Source: Hippopus hippopus (lineage: Eukaryota > Mollusca > Bivalvia > Cardiida > Cardiidae). From it: a stretch of 64,000 nt of DNA. The translations under genes and the position numbers were made by a program. Below the pieces are notes generated by a model. It saw nothing but the letters and a program-made list of their open reading frames with translations. It was not told where the DNA came from and searched no databases. The stretch's first letter is position 1. Every line of letters begins with the position of its first letter. This document shows, piece after piece, positions 1-14,300 of the stretch. The DNA lies in assembly GCA_946811185.2 (NCBI GenBank), contig OX328097.1, positions 8,998,252 through 9,062,251 on the forward strand, read 5' to 3'.

Positions 1-100
1 CTATCCAATCAACGATGAGTTTCATCATTTTTTGTCACCTAAAAGGCAAAAGCTTTCAATGTGGACAAGTCTACGATCCTATCATGTGGTAAAGAGTTAA
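1..100 (+). repeat. Family A MITE, 3' end, cut by window edge
   Basis: Ends in GGTAAAGAGTTAA at 88-100, preceded by a diverged internal segment (GCTTTCAATGTGGACAAGTC). The minisatellite begins right beside its TTAA. Confidence 0.75.
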
Positions 101-104
101 AAGA

Positions 105-1080
105 CATCTTTGCTCATATAGACACACACACAGGTAGCCTGGTTGTGACCGTATTTCTCATCTTTGCTCATATAGACACACACACAGTCAGCCTGGTTGT
201 GACCGTATTTCTCATCTTTGCTCATATAGACACACACAGTCAGCCTGGTTGTGACCGTATTTCTCATCTTTGCTCATATAGACACACACACAGTCAGCCT
301 GGTTGTGACCGTATTTCTCATCTTTGCTCATATAGACACACACACACAGTCAGCCTGGTTGTGACCGTATTTCTCATCTTTGCTCATATAGACACACACA
401 CAGTCAGCCTGGTTGTGACCGTATTTCTCATCTTTGCTCATATAGACACACACACAGTCAGCCTGGTTGTGACCGTATTTCTCATCTTTGCTCATATAGA
501 CACACACACAGTCAGCCTGGTTGTGACCGTATTTCTCATCTTTGCTCATATAGACACACACACAGTCAGCCTGGTTGTGACCGTATTTCTCATCTTTGCT
601 CATATAGACACACACACAGTCAGCCTGGTTGTGACCGTATTTCTCATCTTTGCTCATATAGACACACACACAGTCAGCCTGGTTGTGACCGTATTTCTCA
701 TCTTTGCTCATATAGACACACACACAGTCAGCCTGGTTGTGACCGTATTTCTCATCTTTGCTCATATAGACACACACACACAGTCAGCCTGGTTGTGACC
801 GTATTTCTCATCTTTGCTCATATAGACACACACACAGTCAGCCTGGTTGTGACCGTATTTCTCATCTTTGCTCATATAGACACACACACAGTCAGCCTGG
901 TTGTGACCGTATTTCTCATCTTTGCTCATACAGACGCACACAGTCAGCCTGGTTGTGACCGTATTTCTCATCTTTGCTCATACAGACACACACACAGTCA
1001 GCCTGGTTGTGACCGTATTTCTCATCTTTGCTCATATAGACACACACATAGTCAGCCTAGTTGGGACCATAATTCTCACT
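105..1080. repeat. 54-bp minisatellite, about 18 units
   Basis: Unit begins GTCAGCCTGGTTGTGACCG and ends in a short (CA)n run that varies by 2-bp steps. About 17 near-identical units and one diverged last unit (from 1,050). Because 54 is a multiple of three, the array keeps reading frames open on both strands (18-residue repeats); these are artefacts of the period, not genes. Confidence 0.95.
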
Positions 1081-1084
1081 CATA

Positions 1085-2338
1085 ATTTTATTGATTATAA
1101 CAACAAACATATGAGCGCAACTCTGGGAGAAGGGGGTTTTAATGTATCTCAGTGATCCATTATATTAAGGGAGTCATTCAGATAATTATAGATCCATAAT
1201 ATCAATTTTGTCTAACACACCAACTTAATCATGACATAAACTGGTCCTTTGCCATGCAGAAAATTGACCATTAGCAAAATGCTTCAACCCAGATCAGCCC
1301 GTGCGGAATGCAAAGGCTGACCTGGGTCGATACTTTTTGCAGATACACTGGAAAGCACCTTTTCACAGAGCATGGCTCATATGAGATGTAGGTGAATGAT
1401 TTGATCTTTACACATTATACCGTAATGACTCTTTTTAACTGCCCTGGGGATGTTACATTTTCCAAAAGAGGAGGCAATTAATACAGGTAAAACAATGTTG
1501 AATTTTATGGGGACCATGATAACATTACCCTCTGTTTTAGTAAGTGCCGACTGCAAAGCTATTGCTATTTGAGAAACCAGCTGTAGTTACAGCAGAACAT
1601 CAATTTTACTGCTGATCATGATTCATTTGGCCATTCAATATCATTCATGATTAATATTGGATCATACATGTCTTCAATTCTTTGTATTTCTCTCAAAGTT
1701 TTTTAAGTTAGCTGACACATTTTGTGTAGCAGGAAGCTTAAAATGTGAACAGAAGTGTATGTATATTCAGATAATCTGGTGTTAATGACATCGATTTGTG
1801 AAGTAATTAAATGTCAATGCCACAAGTTTATTCCAGCTGATTTATTTCAATTTTATCGATGGATTGGCCATCTATTAAGCCAATTTGTAGAAAAAAACCG
1901 GAGGAGTTTTAATTTGAGGGGAGCATCAATAAGGAAGATTACAGTACCACTGTCACCGTGATAGAATTTAGTTTCTCACATCTTCACAGCCTCAAACTAT
2001 CAAAAATTTAAATACGCTAATGTCCCTTATGTTTCTGTGTTTTTCTGATGTTTTCAATTTGAAAAGCTAAGTACAAATTTATTCAAAGATGAAATAGCCT
2101 AAATTGTCCCCAGAATGCTTTAACTTTTACCAAATAATTCAAAGTTTTTGCTACCCTAAAAAAGGATACTTTTGAATACACTGTGTAAAAACCAGCATGT
2201 CTTATTTTCCAAATATGTTATCTTCATTTTCCAATATAAATCTCCCAACATGGACAATAACTGATATTTCATCTTCAATGCTTCAATATGAACCAATCTA
2301 ACATTTGTTGGTCAGGAGTTAAACTCTACCATATTTAC
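1085..2338. other. Intergenic or last NXF1 intron, no gene seen
   Basis: Contains a family B fragment at about 1,219-1,383 (ends GCATGGCTCAT). The rest is AT-rich unique-looking sequence. The missing last NXF1 exon could lie here on the minus strand, but I could not identify it. Confidence 0.5.
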
Positions 2339-2399
2339 CTGTAAATCTAAAAATGCCTGACCAGCCTTGGAATAATCCCATCCATTCTCCATAAGGCAC
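2339..2399 (-). CDS. NXF1: NXF1 exon 22 (UBA-like helices 2-3)
   Basis: Encodes CLMENGWDYSKAGQAFLDLQ, matching human [20 protein letters not shown]. A consensus gtaaat donor follows at 2,333-2,338, so one more short exon (about 10-15 residues and the stop) must lie at lower coordinates. I searched 1,085-2,330 by eye and could not identify it; it may lie outside the window. Confidence 0.93.
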
Positions 2400-5300
2400 C
2401 TGGAACAAAACAAATACATGAGTCATCCTCTGGCAATAGGGGATTTGATGCCTTCCCATGATGTATTAAACCCAGCAAGTCATCACATATTATGTATCCA
2501 TGAAATTCATATGTATAACAACAGACTGAATTATGAGGTACACTGGTCCATTGGCATGCAAAAAAACTGGCCAATTGCAAAAAGTTTCGACCCAAGTCAG
2601 CCTGCACAGACTGTGCAGGCTGACCTAGGTCTATACTTTTTGCAGATGCATTAAACCCCCTTTCACAAAGAATGGCTCCAGTGAAGCCTAAAATATACAT
2701 CAATAGATATGTACTGGTATGTTGATTTTCACTCTTACCTGGCTAAAAAATGAAATCCATATTTTCTGCCCATAAAACAGGTACATTTGATTCACTTTCA
2801 CTTTCATAGCCACCTGACAATGATAGACTATGATCCATGATTATAAACAGCATTTTCTACTTTTTCCACACAGTTTTCTACTATTTCAAAAACAGAAACC
2901 ATCTGACCTTATTGTCTGCTAATGCTTTCAATTAGGTGTAGTCTAGAACTGTAATACAGTACATAATTCATGATTAGCCCTTAAAACATTATCTCAACTT
3001 TTTACGACCATGAGAATCAAAGCAAGAAAATTTTGAGAAATTTGAGAAAATTTTTGAAAACATTATGTGAAAAGGAGAAAATGCTGGTAGCCAACACTTT
3101 CTTCTTTTTCCATGACGTTTTCTAACCTTTCAGAGAAGTATCCAATCATTTGATCCACATGTAATTGTTGTCTGAATGTGTTTTGATGTTGGGCAAGTCT
3201 CAAACTTTGCAGCATGGTAAAAGGTTATGTTGAAAGATGTTGGAAAGTAATGTAGAAAGTGGGATATACAGCAAAGATGCTGTATATCCCACTTTCAACA
3301 TTACTTTTATCATATCACGGCTAGAGTTCACTTATTCTGTCAGAAAGTAATGAATTAACAAAAGAATACTCACTTTGCAGAAAACTTGGAATTCATGCCT
3401 GAATCATTCATAAAGCTTGCCACCATTTGCTGCTGTTCCTGTGTTAATCCACTGACCCCTTCAAAAGGATTTGCAGGTGAGGTCTGGGGTACAGGACTGG
3501 ATGAAGGGGTTGGGGCTGGATTCTTGAAGGCCGACTGGAATATAAGGGAATAAATAATAGAACAGTTTCTTAAAGCTTTTATGAAACAATCTCAGATTTT
3601 AACGACCCTGAGGAAAATTATTGAATAACCCTCAACTCTTCACCACATAATCCCGACTTTTAACAACCCTAACAGAAAAGGCTTTTAAAAAACATTGTGG
3701 GAAAAGGAGAAAATGCTGGTGACCAGTATTTTCTCCTTTTCCCACAAAGTTTTCTACCTATTCAATGACAAACACTATGATATGAAAAATGTTAAAATTG
3801 TTGTCTGTAAATTCTTTCAATATGGAGAAGTATAAAATTATGCTGTATGGTAAATGGTTAATGAAACTAATATTTTAACGACCCTGAGGAAAATGATTGC
3901 ATGGTGTTTTATGCCACATTCAACATTATATCTGTCATAGGGCAACATCTCACATATTCATGTATGTCTTGGGTTTCACCTGTAGTGGAATGGAATAATT
4001 CAGATATAAATACAGAAGATAACGATTTGAACAAAAAACTTTCATACCTGTATTTGATCTTGTGAAGCATTGGTGATGGTCAACATGTCATTCACAATGA
4101 GCATACTGAAAGTGAAGAAAAGACATATAGATGGTTGATAACATGTAATTAATAAGCGCAATAAAACTGACACAACTTTCAGGCAGTTATAACAAAACAT
4201 CTGACAAGATGACAGTCTAGAACGAAGAACAGACTACCAGCAAAATTTGTTTCTTTTCCCAAATTCTTTTCTAAGTCATTACAATGCACTAATGTCCCTC
4301 AAAAATTAAAACCCATAGATGAATCAACCAACCAGATGATGGAGAGACATATGAAACATGTTGTAGTAAATTTCCAATGCCTGTATTTGCTTTGAGTTGT
4401 ATCACACCAAACCGAAGGTTAGCCAGAAGTCAAAATTCTCTTATGGAAAGTCACTGCATGTACAACAACATATTTCTTTTATCATATACATTCTAATTAC
4501 AAAAAGAAAGAAATTACTGACAATATTCACTGAATATGGTAGAAAAATAAAACAATAAATTTTACTAGTTTAGTGGGTAATAACTTCATTTCTATGACTG
4601 GCAGATGAATAACATACCATAAATTTTTCACCAATCAAATCACAAACTAATCTGAATGTATTCCACATGTTGGTTACGCCATTACACCACATTTGAAACC
4701 ATATTTTAACACTGTGTAGACATAGACTTTTTTCAGTCATGTCTTGATTTTAACGGCAGGCAATGCATGTATTTGAACCCAAAAATTAACAGGTATATAA
4801 TACAGGTCAATATGACTGATTTAATTACATTGTAGTATCCCTTACTAACTAGATTTGTAGGTGTAAAAAATCTACATACCTCCACACACTCATAACAAAT
4901 GAGTTATGCTCTGTAAAACGAGGGCTTAGTGCATCTGCAAAAAGTATTGACCCATGTCAGCCTGCGCAGTCCGCGCAGGCTGACTTGGGTCGAAACTTTT
5001 TGCTTGTCGTAAATTTTCTATGTGTCAAACTGGTCTACCTCAGGATTCTGTTGCTTGTAAGACAAAATAGATTTAATGAATCCAAAATTATATGATGACT
5101 AACGTGGTATCATGCCTCATGGAGATGCATTAAGCCCCCTTTTGGGAGAGCATGGCTCAAACATATCTAAACCTACCTGTGACCACCTGGCACTGTCACA
5201 AAGGTTCGACTAAAAGCTCTCATTGGTGGACTGTCTGATTTCAGAACTGAAACAAAATTATATACCTTTATGGACGAAACACCATTAAAAAAAAACTAAA

Positions 5301-8300
5301 CTTACAAAATCATAATGTCATAGAATAGCTACAGCATTCAATATTCATTACATTTGTGTTCTGGAAAGCACTAGAGGTTTTATGCTTAAACCACATACAA
5401 GTAACGATTTTTTTTTTTTTTTTTAATTTTTCATTTAATCTTTATGATACAACACTTGTCATAACTGACAGTATTTACAGACGACTGATTACATGTGGCT
5501 AAAAAGGTGAGATTTCTCTTTCAAAGGATAGAAAGCAGCATTTTCTCTTTTTTCCACAATGTTTTGAAAGCCTTTTTTCTCAAGGTTATCAAAACTCTGA
5601 CTTGTGCTGTAAAAAGGTTAAAAAGACAGAAAAACTAGTTTAATAATGTAGTACACTGGTCTATGCATGTTGTATACTGATCTATCCCACAGATTGATAT
5701 AAATGTGTATATAGCTTGTATTTGTATAAGGGGACACATATACTGCCCTGGTATAGAGCCAACTTTTGTAGTGACATGGACTGATACAATGGTACCCACC
5801 ATAAAAACTCCACTTAGTTCAGAAAAAGAGTAACAGTACTTAGTGGATTCGTGAATGAATCTTCATACTGAAGGGGAGTATCTAGTATACTGGTCTATCC
5901 CGGTTACAATATTAGTTGTACGGTCAGGTCCCCTGCCACCTAACCGTACAACGAATTTATTATACTGCAAAGTTTTACCATTACAATGTTTGTTAAGCGA
6001 ATTTAACCTGTTTCTGGTTTCAAAAATTGAGTATGCTGACAAAGTAGAATTTCCATTCTGAGTGCCCCAATTTAATGAAAACTGACGTCACTGGGAACTG
6101 ACATCATTGAAACCTTGGTAAAATGTGCTAAAACGTGCAGTTTGGCGCATAATCTTGATGTTAATCTTGATCGAAGCCGCCAGTTTGGATACTGTGTTGA
6201 AAGTGTAGTCATGTATAACGGGGCTCCCAAAAGGGAAACTGCTTTTACGTTGGTTTTGCCAGTGTACATGATATATATGTTCAGGGCATATTATCTAATC
6301 AGATCACGAGAAATTTCTTTGCAGTATAATAATATAATCTTTAAAATCTAAATCAAACAATCCCTTTTTTATGACAATCAATGTACAGTTACAGTATATA
6401 CCTTCTTTGAAGACTCCCTGGACATTGAAACATATCATTGTGGGCTGAAAAAAAGAATGAAACTCTGTCACAATACTGAAAGATCAATAACTTTTTTTTC
6501 TTCTGTGAATAAGTTGTTATTTCTTGTTCATAAACAAATCTTTAACCCTTATCTTTGAACCTTTTACTACACGATCCCAAGTTTAGCCCTCTTCCACACA
6601 ATCCTGGCTTTTAACGACCCTGAGACAAAAGGCTTTTGAAAATATTGTTGGAAAAGGTAACCAGCATTTTCTCCTTTTCCCACAATGTTTTCTATCCTTC
6701 CCAAATCAAATTTCAATTTTTGAGTCACATTTATTTTGTCGTCTGCAATTGCTTTCAGTTTGGACAAGTCTAAAATTTTGTCATTTGGTAAAGAGTTAAA
6801 CGACCCTTAGGAGAAAGGCTTTTGAAAACATTGCTGGAAAAGCAGAAAATGCTGGTAAAGCACAAAAGCACCTTTTCCTCATCAACAACTGTCTTATTGT
6901 TTTTACCCTGGTCTATATCCAACCACAGCCCTAATTTCATTTTCTCTTCTCTGTCATTCATTTCATAATTATGAAAGAAGACAAAGGGGGATTTTTTTTT
7001 GGGGGGGGGGGGGGGAGGGGGGATTTGAAGGATTGAAATTTCTTTCATTGAGTGAACATCATTGGGAATATTTTCATGAGTGGCTGTGCCACTCATGAAA
7101 ATATTCCTGATGATGTTCACTTGAAGAGCAAAATTTCGATCTTTTAAAAAAAACAAAAAACAAAAACAAAAAAACAAAAAACAAATATTCTATTTATTTC
7201 ATATATCTAACCCCTTTTTTGTTGGGACTTAAGTCAAAATCCAGTACAGTTGTTCTCGGTAATTCCCCGTGGTGTAGCCCCCTCCTCATGAGAACACATA
7301 ACAATATTATGTAAAGCGCGACAAATGTAGGGTAAATGCATGTAAATTACCGGTACATGTATTTCCCTGTTTACCTTGGTAACCCATGCACAGGAACTAC
7401 CGGTTCCGCCTTCCATTGAAGATATACGAAATATGAAATTGGTAATTTTCACTGGTCGTAACCATGAAATATCAAACCATAATCCACCATTATTTCTCGA
7501 TAAACTACTGAAAAGCTTGAAATAAGGGTTGATATTATTTTCTTTTCCAATGCACATATGGCAACTCATCCAATACTTACGGACACCAGGCTGACGTCCA
7601 CAACCAATGAGTTTAAGTCATGTTGTGTTTTAGGCAGTAGACAGAGTTGTGGGATGATATGATTTCCTGTCCTCAATAATTTGTACTTGCGATCTAGACA
7701 AAAAGAAAAAGAAATGTCATTATACATGAGCAGTATTTCTAAAATATAATCATACATTATCCAAAGAAGAAGTAATTCCAATATATCAGTAACTTCAGGT
7801 TATAGTCTAATGATGGATATCTCTTGGGAATAGTGAAGTAGTAGCTACATGTATGATTGCATAACCTTTAAAGGTGGGTATTTAGATTTTTCACATCTCA
7901 CCAAATTAAAAAATATATATATCACTGAAATTTATATGAAAAAACAAAACATATCATCAATAATTAAGAACCATAAAATTACAAAAAAAATTTTTTTTGA
8001 TGGTGTTCCCTTAAAAGGCTAAGTAGCCTCTTAAGGTATTTTTAGATTTCGCACCAGAAATCAAAAAAAGCATTGTGGGAATGTCAAGTGACTGGCACGT
8101 GACTAATGACGCTTAAATTCCATAACATAACAAACATGTAATTATTTTCCATAATGTCTTCTTCGGACGCCATGTTTGAAGCTTCGTCTGTGTATTTCCG
8201 GTATGTAAATGAGCGAGTTGCTCATGTAAAAATAGACCGTGTTTCCCGTCGGTGTCGACCTGGGCCGTAGTAAATCTCAAATTTCTCTTGTTGTCGGATA

Positions 8301-11300
8301 GTTTCGACTACTGGGGTTTTATGAATGAAAATGAAAAGGCTTTGTGAGTATAAGGATGCTTTTTTTGTATTTTTGTAAAATTTTCGTCCCAAAATCTGAA
8401 GGGCCACCTTTAAATAAACAATTCCAGGGCTTTGGCAGAAAGCTTTTGAAAAACACTGTAGGAAAAGGAGAAATGCTGGTAGCCTATCTCCTTTTCTCAC
8501 AATGTTTTGTTTCCTATCTGGACACTAAAACTCATTGGTATCAATTTTGGTTCTGGCATCTGCATCTGCTTTGAATTTGGAAAAACAAGAGCACAACATA
8601 AGGGTGCCAACGCTCAGCTGCATGTGCCTGATTTTCAGTAAAAACTTTAAGTCGAAAAAGGGGCATAACTGTGTCAAAAATATTTAGATGGTTACCTGCC
8701 AATGTAATATGAGTTCCCCTTATGATAATTAGCAACCTGTCCACATTTGAATTAAATATTTTCAGTAATAACAGAGATATTACAAAATGTCAATGTTTCC
8801 CACATTTGAATTAAATATTTTCAGTAATAACAAAGATATTACAAAATGTCAGTGTTTCTCACATTTGAATTAAATATTTTCAGTAATAACAGATATTACA
8901 AAATCTCAATATTTCCCACATTTGAATTAAATATTTTCAGTAATAACAGAGATATTACAAAATCTCAATGTTTTTGCACAATGATGATGCACACGACAAC
9001 ACCAGGGCTATGACAATAGTTCATTATTTTCTTCGAAAAACAGACAAGCTAAAAATATTGAATCTGCTTACTAAAATCTTTGTTATTTGTTCTCATCAGA
9101 TTCCTACTCTCTTCTATATATGTGGACAGGGAGACTTGTCTGAAATGAGAAAGATAGGTTTAACTCTTTACCAAACGACAAAAATCTAGACTGGTCCAAA
9201 TTCAAAGGATTTGCAGACGACAAATTAAATGTAACTCAATTGATGATTTTTGTTGTGGATCGGGTAGAAAACAGAGTGGGAAAAGGAGAAAATGCTGGTT
9301 ACCAGCATTTTCTCCTTTTCCCACAATGTTTTCAAAAGGCTTTTTCTTCACGGTTGTTAAAACTCTAGATTGAAAAGAGTTAACTTGACTCTTAACTCTT
9401 ATCAAACAATCCCGAATTTTTAAAGAAGGCTCTTGCAAACATTGTGGCAATTCCATCAGTGGAGACACACTATAAATTGTCATCTGTAAGTCCTTGAATT
9501 TGGACCAATCTAACCCTCTACCAAACATTATAATTTTTGACTAGTCTTAATTGAAAGCATTTGCAGACTACAAAAGAAATATGACTGAAAAATTAAAATT
9601 TGTTGTGAGAAGGGCAGAAAACACTGTGGGAAAAGGAGAAAGTAGGGATAGAAGAAATAACCTGGACCAAAAAAGCTAACTTCTTCACTCACAACTCTGT
9701 TCCAAATTATTTCCCCTTGTGCAAAAAAATAACCCAAAAAATCATTTCCCCTAGGGCAATTAAATAAACCCAAATTAACCTAGCACCACACAATCCCAAG
9801 GTTCAGCCACCCTGAGAAAGGAGCCTTTTGAAAACATTGTTTAAAAAAAAGGAGAAAACACTGGTAACCAGCATTCCCCCTTATCCCACAATGATTTCTA
9901 CCCTATCAAAGAAAAAAATCATCATAAAAGCTACAGTAAATCTGTCGTCTGCAACTGCTTTCAATTTAAACCAGTCCAAAATTTTACTAATTAGTAAAAA
10001 GTTTGAAGTAACGGTTGATCGATTTATTAGACATCAGACTCTACCTGTATGTAAAGGGTGCTCTATTCTATTCATAGATTATTTTTCCAATACAGTTCTC
10101 TACATTGTTTGACAAACATACCCATGGTGAAATACTACAACCTCCGTTCTGTTTGCATTGATTAGCCCACAACTCTTTACCACACAATCCCACATCAAGA
10201 CAACCCTAAAGAAAAAGGCTTTTGAAAACATTGTGGGAAAAGGAGACAATGCTGGTTACCAGCATTGTCTCCTTTTCCCACAATGTTTTCTACCCTATCT
10301 AACATTGGTTCATTGGTATCAATTTTGAATTTGTCAACTGCAAAAGCTTTCCATTTGGAAGAGTCTAGAATTTCTTGTTTGGTAAAGAGTTGAGCCTTTA
10401 CCTAACAACATAGATTTCAGACCTATCCAAATTGAAAGCATTAGCAGACGAAAAATTTAATGTGGCTCAAATGAACAGATTTTCCTTCACCAGGGCAGGA
10501 AAGAATGTACGAAAACAAGAAAATACTGGTTACTGATTAGTTCTCCTTTTCTCACAATTTTTAAACACCTTTTTCAACAGGGTCATTCAGTCATGAAATA
10601 CTTTGGGAAAAGATTAATCCCTCTTTCAGTCAAAACCCTTTACCAAAAAAATGTTGTGATTTACACAGAGGGTTGATGGTTTTAGAAAATGTTGTGGAAA
10701 GGCAAAAAAGGCTAGTCATAGGCAAGATTGCTGCTAACAAGTATTTTATCTTTTACTACATGGTTGTCTTAAAATTCAAATAACAAATGCCATTATTTCA
10801 ACCACATCTAATTTGTTGTCTGCAAATGCTTTGAGATCTGGGGAGATTGTTTTCTGATAAGAAAATTACATCTTTTTCAACTTTTCCAAAACTTTAACTG
10901 TTCAATATTCAAATTTTTAAGCTTTTATTTGATTTAATTTCAGTTCTATAATCATGGACTAGAATTTAGCAACTGACATTTAGTAGATTTTTTTTTTCTA
11001 TTTTCTAAACATGTTTTTCTCTTATATACTCCATTCCTAGATGTAAAAAATAATAATTAACATTATTTCTGATAGGTTAAAGAACAATTTAGAGGAATTC
11101 AGTCTTATTTTTGACAAAAGACTTTCTCATATATAATTTTACGAATATCATTAAGGGTTGTTAAAATCAATAATCCCTTTTCAATTCAGGTAAAGGTTAT
11201 ATTGGGGGTTTACAGTAAAATTAGCCCTTTACCAATCAATCCCACATTTTACAAACCTGGGAAATGAAGGCTACTAAAAACCTAGTGATAAAAGAAGACA

Positions 11301-14300
11301 AATGCTTTTCCCACAATGTTTTCAACCCCCTCTTACACCAATCCCATCATTTCTGTCATATAATTTTTTTTTTGTCTGCAAATGCTTTTAATTTGGACCA
11401 GTCTAACATGTCTGGGTAAATTTAACTCTTTACCAGCAGACAGAATTATAAACCAGTCCATATTAAAATCATTTGCAGACGACAAAATTTAGTGTGTCTC
11501 AAATGACGGGATTTTGCATTGGAGGGGTATTAAACATTGTAGGAAAAGGAGAAATGCTGGTTACCAGCATTTTCTCCTTTTCCCACAATGTTTTCAAATG
11601 ATTTCTTCTCTCAGGGTCATTAAAACTAGGGATTGAGTGGTAAATGGTTAAGGATTAAGGGGTCAAGGATTAGGAATAGGTCATAAAAAAACATGTCTAA
11701 ATGTGCAACAGGAATTTCTTCTCATACACTGTACCCAAGTATAGACATGTTTTAATACATGTTAGAGGATGACTTCTGTTCAAATGGATTTCTAGAATAC
11801 AGAATTCGTGATTTAGAAAAAACAACATAAAAGAGAACTGAATGTGTAAGTAAAATTACCTGTTTTACAGTCGATCTTTTTCCATTTTTTATCTTTTAAG
11901 TTGTTACCAAATGACAAAGTCGTAAGACTTGTCTAAATTGAAAGTATTTTGCAGGTTACAAAACTAACTTTTTGTTGTGGAAGAGAAAGAAAAATTGTGG
12001 GAAAAGGAGAGAATGCTGGTTACAAGCATTTTCTCTATTTCCCCACAATGTTTTCAAGTCTGAAATAGGGTCGTTAAAACTCTGAATTGTTTCATAAAGG
12101 GTTAAATTTTTTTTTTTCCTAATGTGGCTCAGATGATGGGATTTGTTCTCAAAGGCAAGAAAACAGTTTAGGGAAAAGGAGAAAATGCTAGTTTCCAGAG
12201 TTTTCTTCTTTTCCCACTATGTTTTCAAAAGATCTTTTACCCTGGGTTCTGGCAGTTTTCCGCCTCTCACCCCTGATACATGTGAGAAAGTAGTCAGTGA
12301 CTTGGAAAGAAAGTTGTGTCAGTACTGGTGAGAGAAAGCCAGGAAACACATACGTAGGTGCACTGACTGCTGTGATATGACCTATGCTGTTAAAAACAGC
12401 GTTAAAATCAAATTTAATCAATTAAACTTGGGGTAGTCAAAATAAGGGGTTGTTAGGTAAACGGTTATCTTGTATTATATTTATTTTTTGATTGATTGGT
12501 TGATTGTATGGTTTTCAACATTATTTAAGTTATGTTGCGGTCGGCCAGTGCACCTATCCTTGCTTCTGGAGTATCTTTTACAAATACTCCACACTATATT
12601 CTTTCCAAGCCACTGGCTGCTTTCCTACATAACTATTGTAGAAAAGATATAATTGGTCTGCGGACAGAGAGGAATGAATCCTGCCGCAAAAACTATCATT
12701 AATCCTCGGAATGAAATTGGCCGAGCCTGGGATCAAACCTGCGACCCCTTTTCCTTTAGTCATGTATGGTACCGACTGAGCTACCAGGGCTCAGCATTTA
12801 TTTTTGAATTGTGAATTCCTCAAACTCTTTTTACACTATAAAAACTACAAAGTATTAGCTTTTTCATTATTGAACACATCTGCAGATGATAAAATAAAAG
12901 TAGGTCTTTTCACTGGCATTTTCTCTTTTTCTAACTATGTTTTCTGCATTTCCAAAGACAAATCTCATCATTTGAGCTATATCCAACTCTTTATCAAACA
13001 ACAAAATTTTAGACTTGTCTAAATTGTAAGCAAATGCAGACAACAACATAAATAAGAATGAACTGCAGGGATAGAAATCATTGTGGGAAAACAATGATTT
13101 ACCATAACATTTTTAAATACATGTACCTTCACCCTAGGGTTGTTAAAACTCCGGATTGTGTGGTAAAGGGTTGATTTTTTGCCTGGATTATGCTTTGTAA
13201 TTAGACAAAGTCTAAAGAATCAATATTGTTTTAGTGGGTATCTGCAGCTCAGGTCATTTAGCTCTCTAAGCAGTATTTCATTGTGATGTACCATAGTAGG
13301 AATGTTTGACCTTGATAAGATCAGGGTCAGACCATATTCACCAATCATTCTTAAGAATGTTCTTGGTCTTATTTTCCAACATTTTCTAAATGTGAAAGTA
13401 ACACCACTTCTGATTGGCTAAACCATTTGGTTTAGCCAATCAGAAGTGGTGTTACTTTCACATTTAGAAAATGTTGGAGAATAAGACAAAGAATATTCTT
13501 GAGAATGGTTGGTGAATAGGGACTCAGCTGGTCTAAGATTTTGTCCCCTGCCAGTAAACTTTTAAAGGGCTTTCAAAAACTGTTTGCTGAAGGTTCAGTA
13601 TCATTCTTTTTACAGACAAAAGACTTCGTGAAATGGAAGGAATTGTTCGACGAAAAACAAGCAGCGTGGTGAAGGCCTTCGAGAAATGGTTTGAGCCCTT
13701 CAAAATTCCTGAGGACCCCAACAAACCCTTCCTCCAAAGATATAGGGAACATGTGGAGTCCCTAAGAGCACAAAAAAGAACACCGGAATTTAAACTGAAA
13801 AGTGTCAGATATACAACAGTAAGTACAAAATGTGCAGTCTGATCAATAAACCTTTACCACACAATCCTAACTTTCAATGACCCTGCTTGATTGATTGATT
13901 GATTGATTGAATGGTGTTTTACGCCACTTTCAACATTACATCAGTTATATCATGGCAACAGCCCACATATTTATGTATTTCCTGGGTTTCAACACTACTA
14001 GGCTAGGGCTCTGAAGTGTCTAGCCTAAGGACACTCCCACAAAAAACCCTATAGATCCATTTAGGCTCCAACCTGGGGCCTCCAGGTCACAAGTCCTACA
14101 CTTTACCACTGGGCCACCCAGGACCCCTAAACAATCCTGAGAAAGAATGCTTTTGAAAAATGGTGAAAAAGAGAAAATGCCGCAATGTTTTCTACCCTTC
14201 TCAAAACAAGTATCTTAAGGTCATATGTAATTTTTGAGTCATATGTAACTGGATGATTGGTCCCAGGTTTTATGGTCTTTCATTTATTTTGTCATCTGCA

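Noticed and set aside
61..1155. Long open frames on both strands (up to 245 codons) at the left edge
   Set aside because: They are read through a 54-bp minisatellite whose period is a multiple of three; the repeated 18-residue unit has no homology I recognise and both strands are open.
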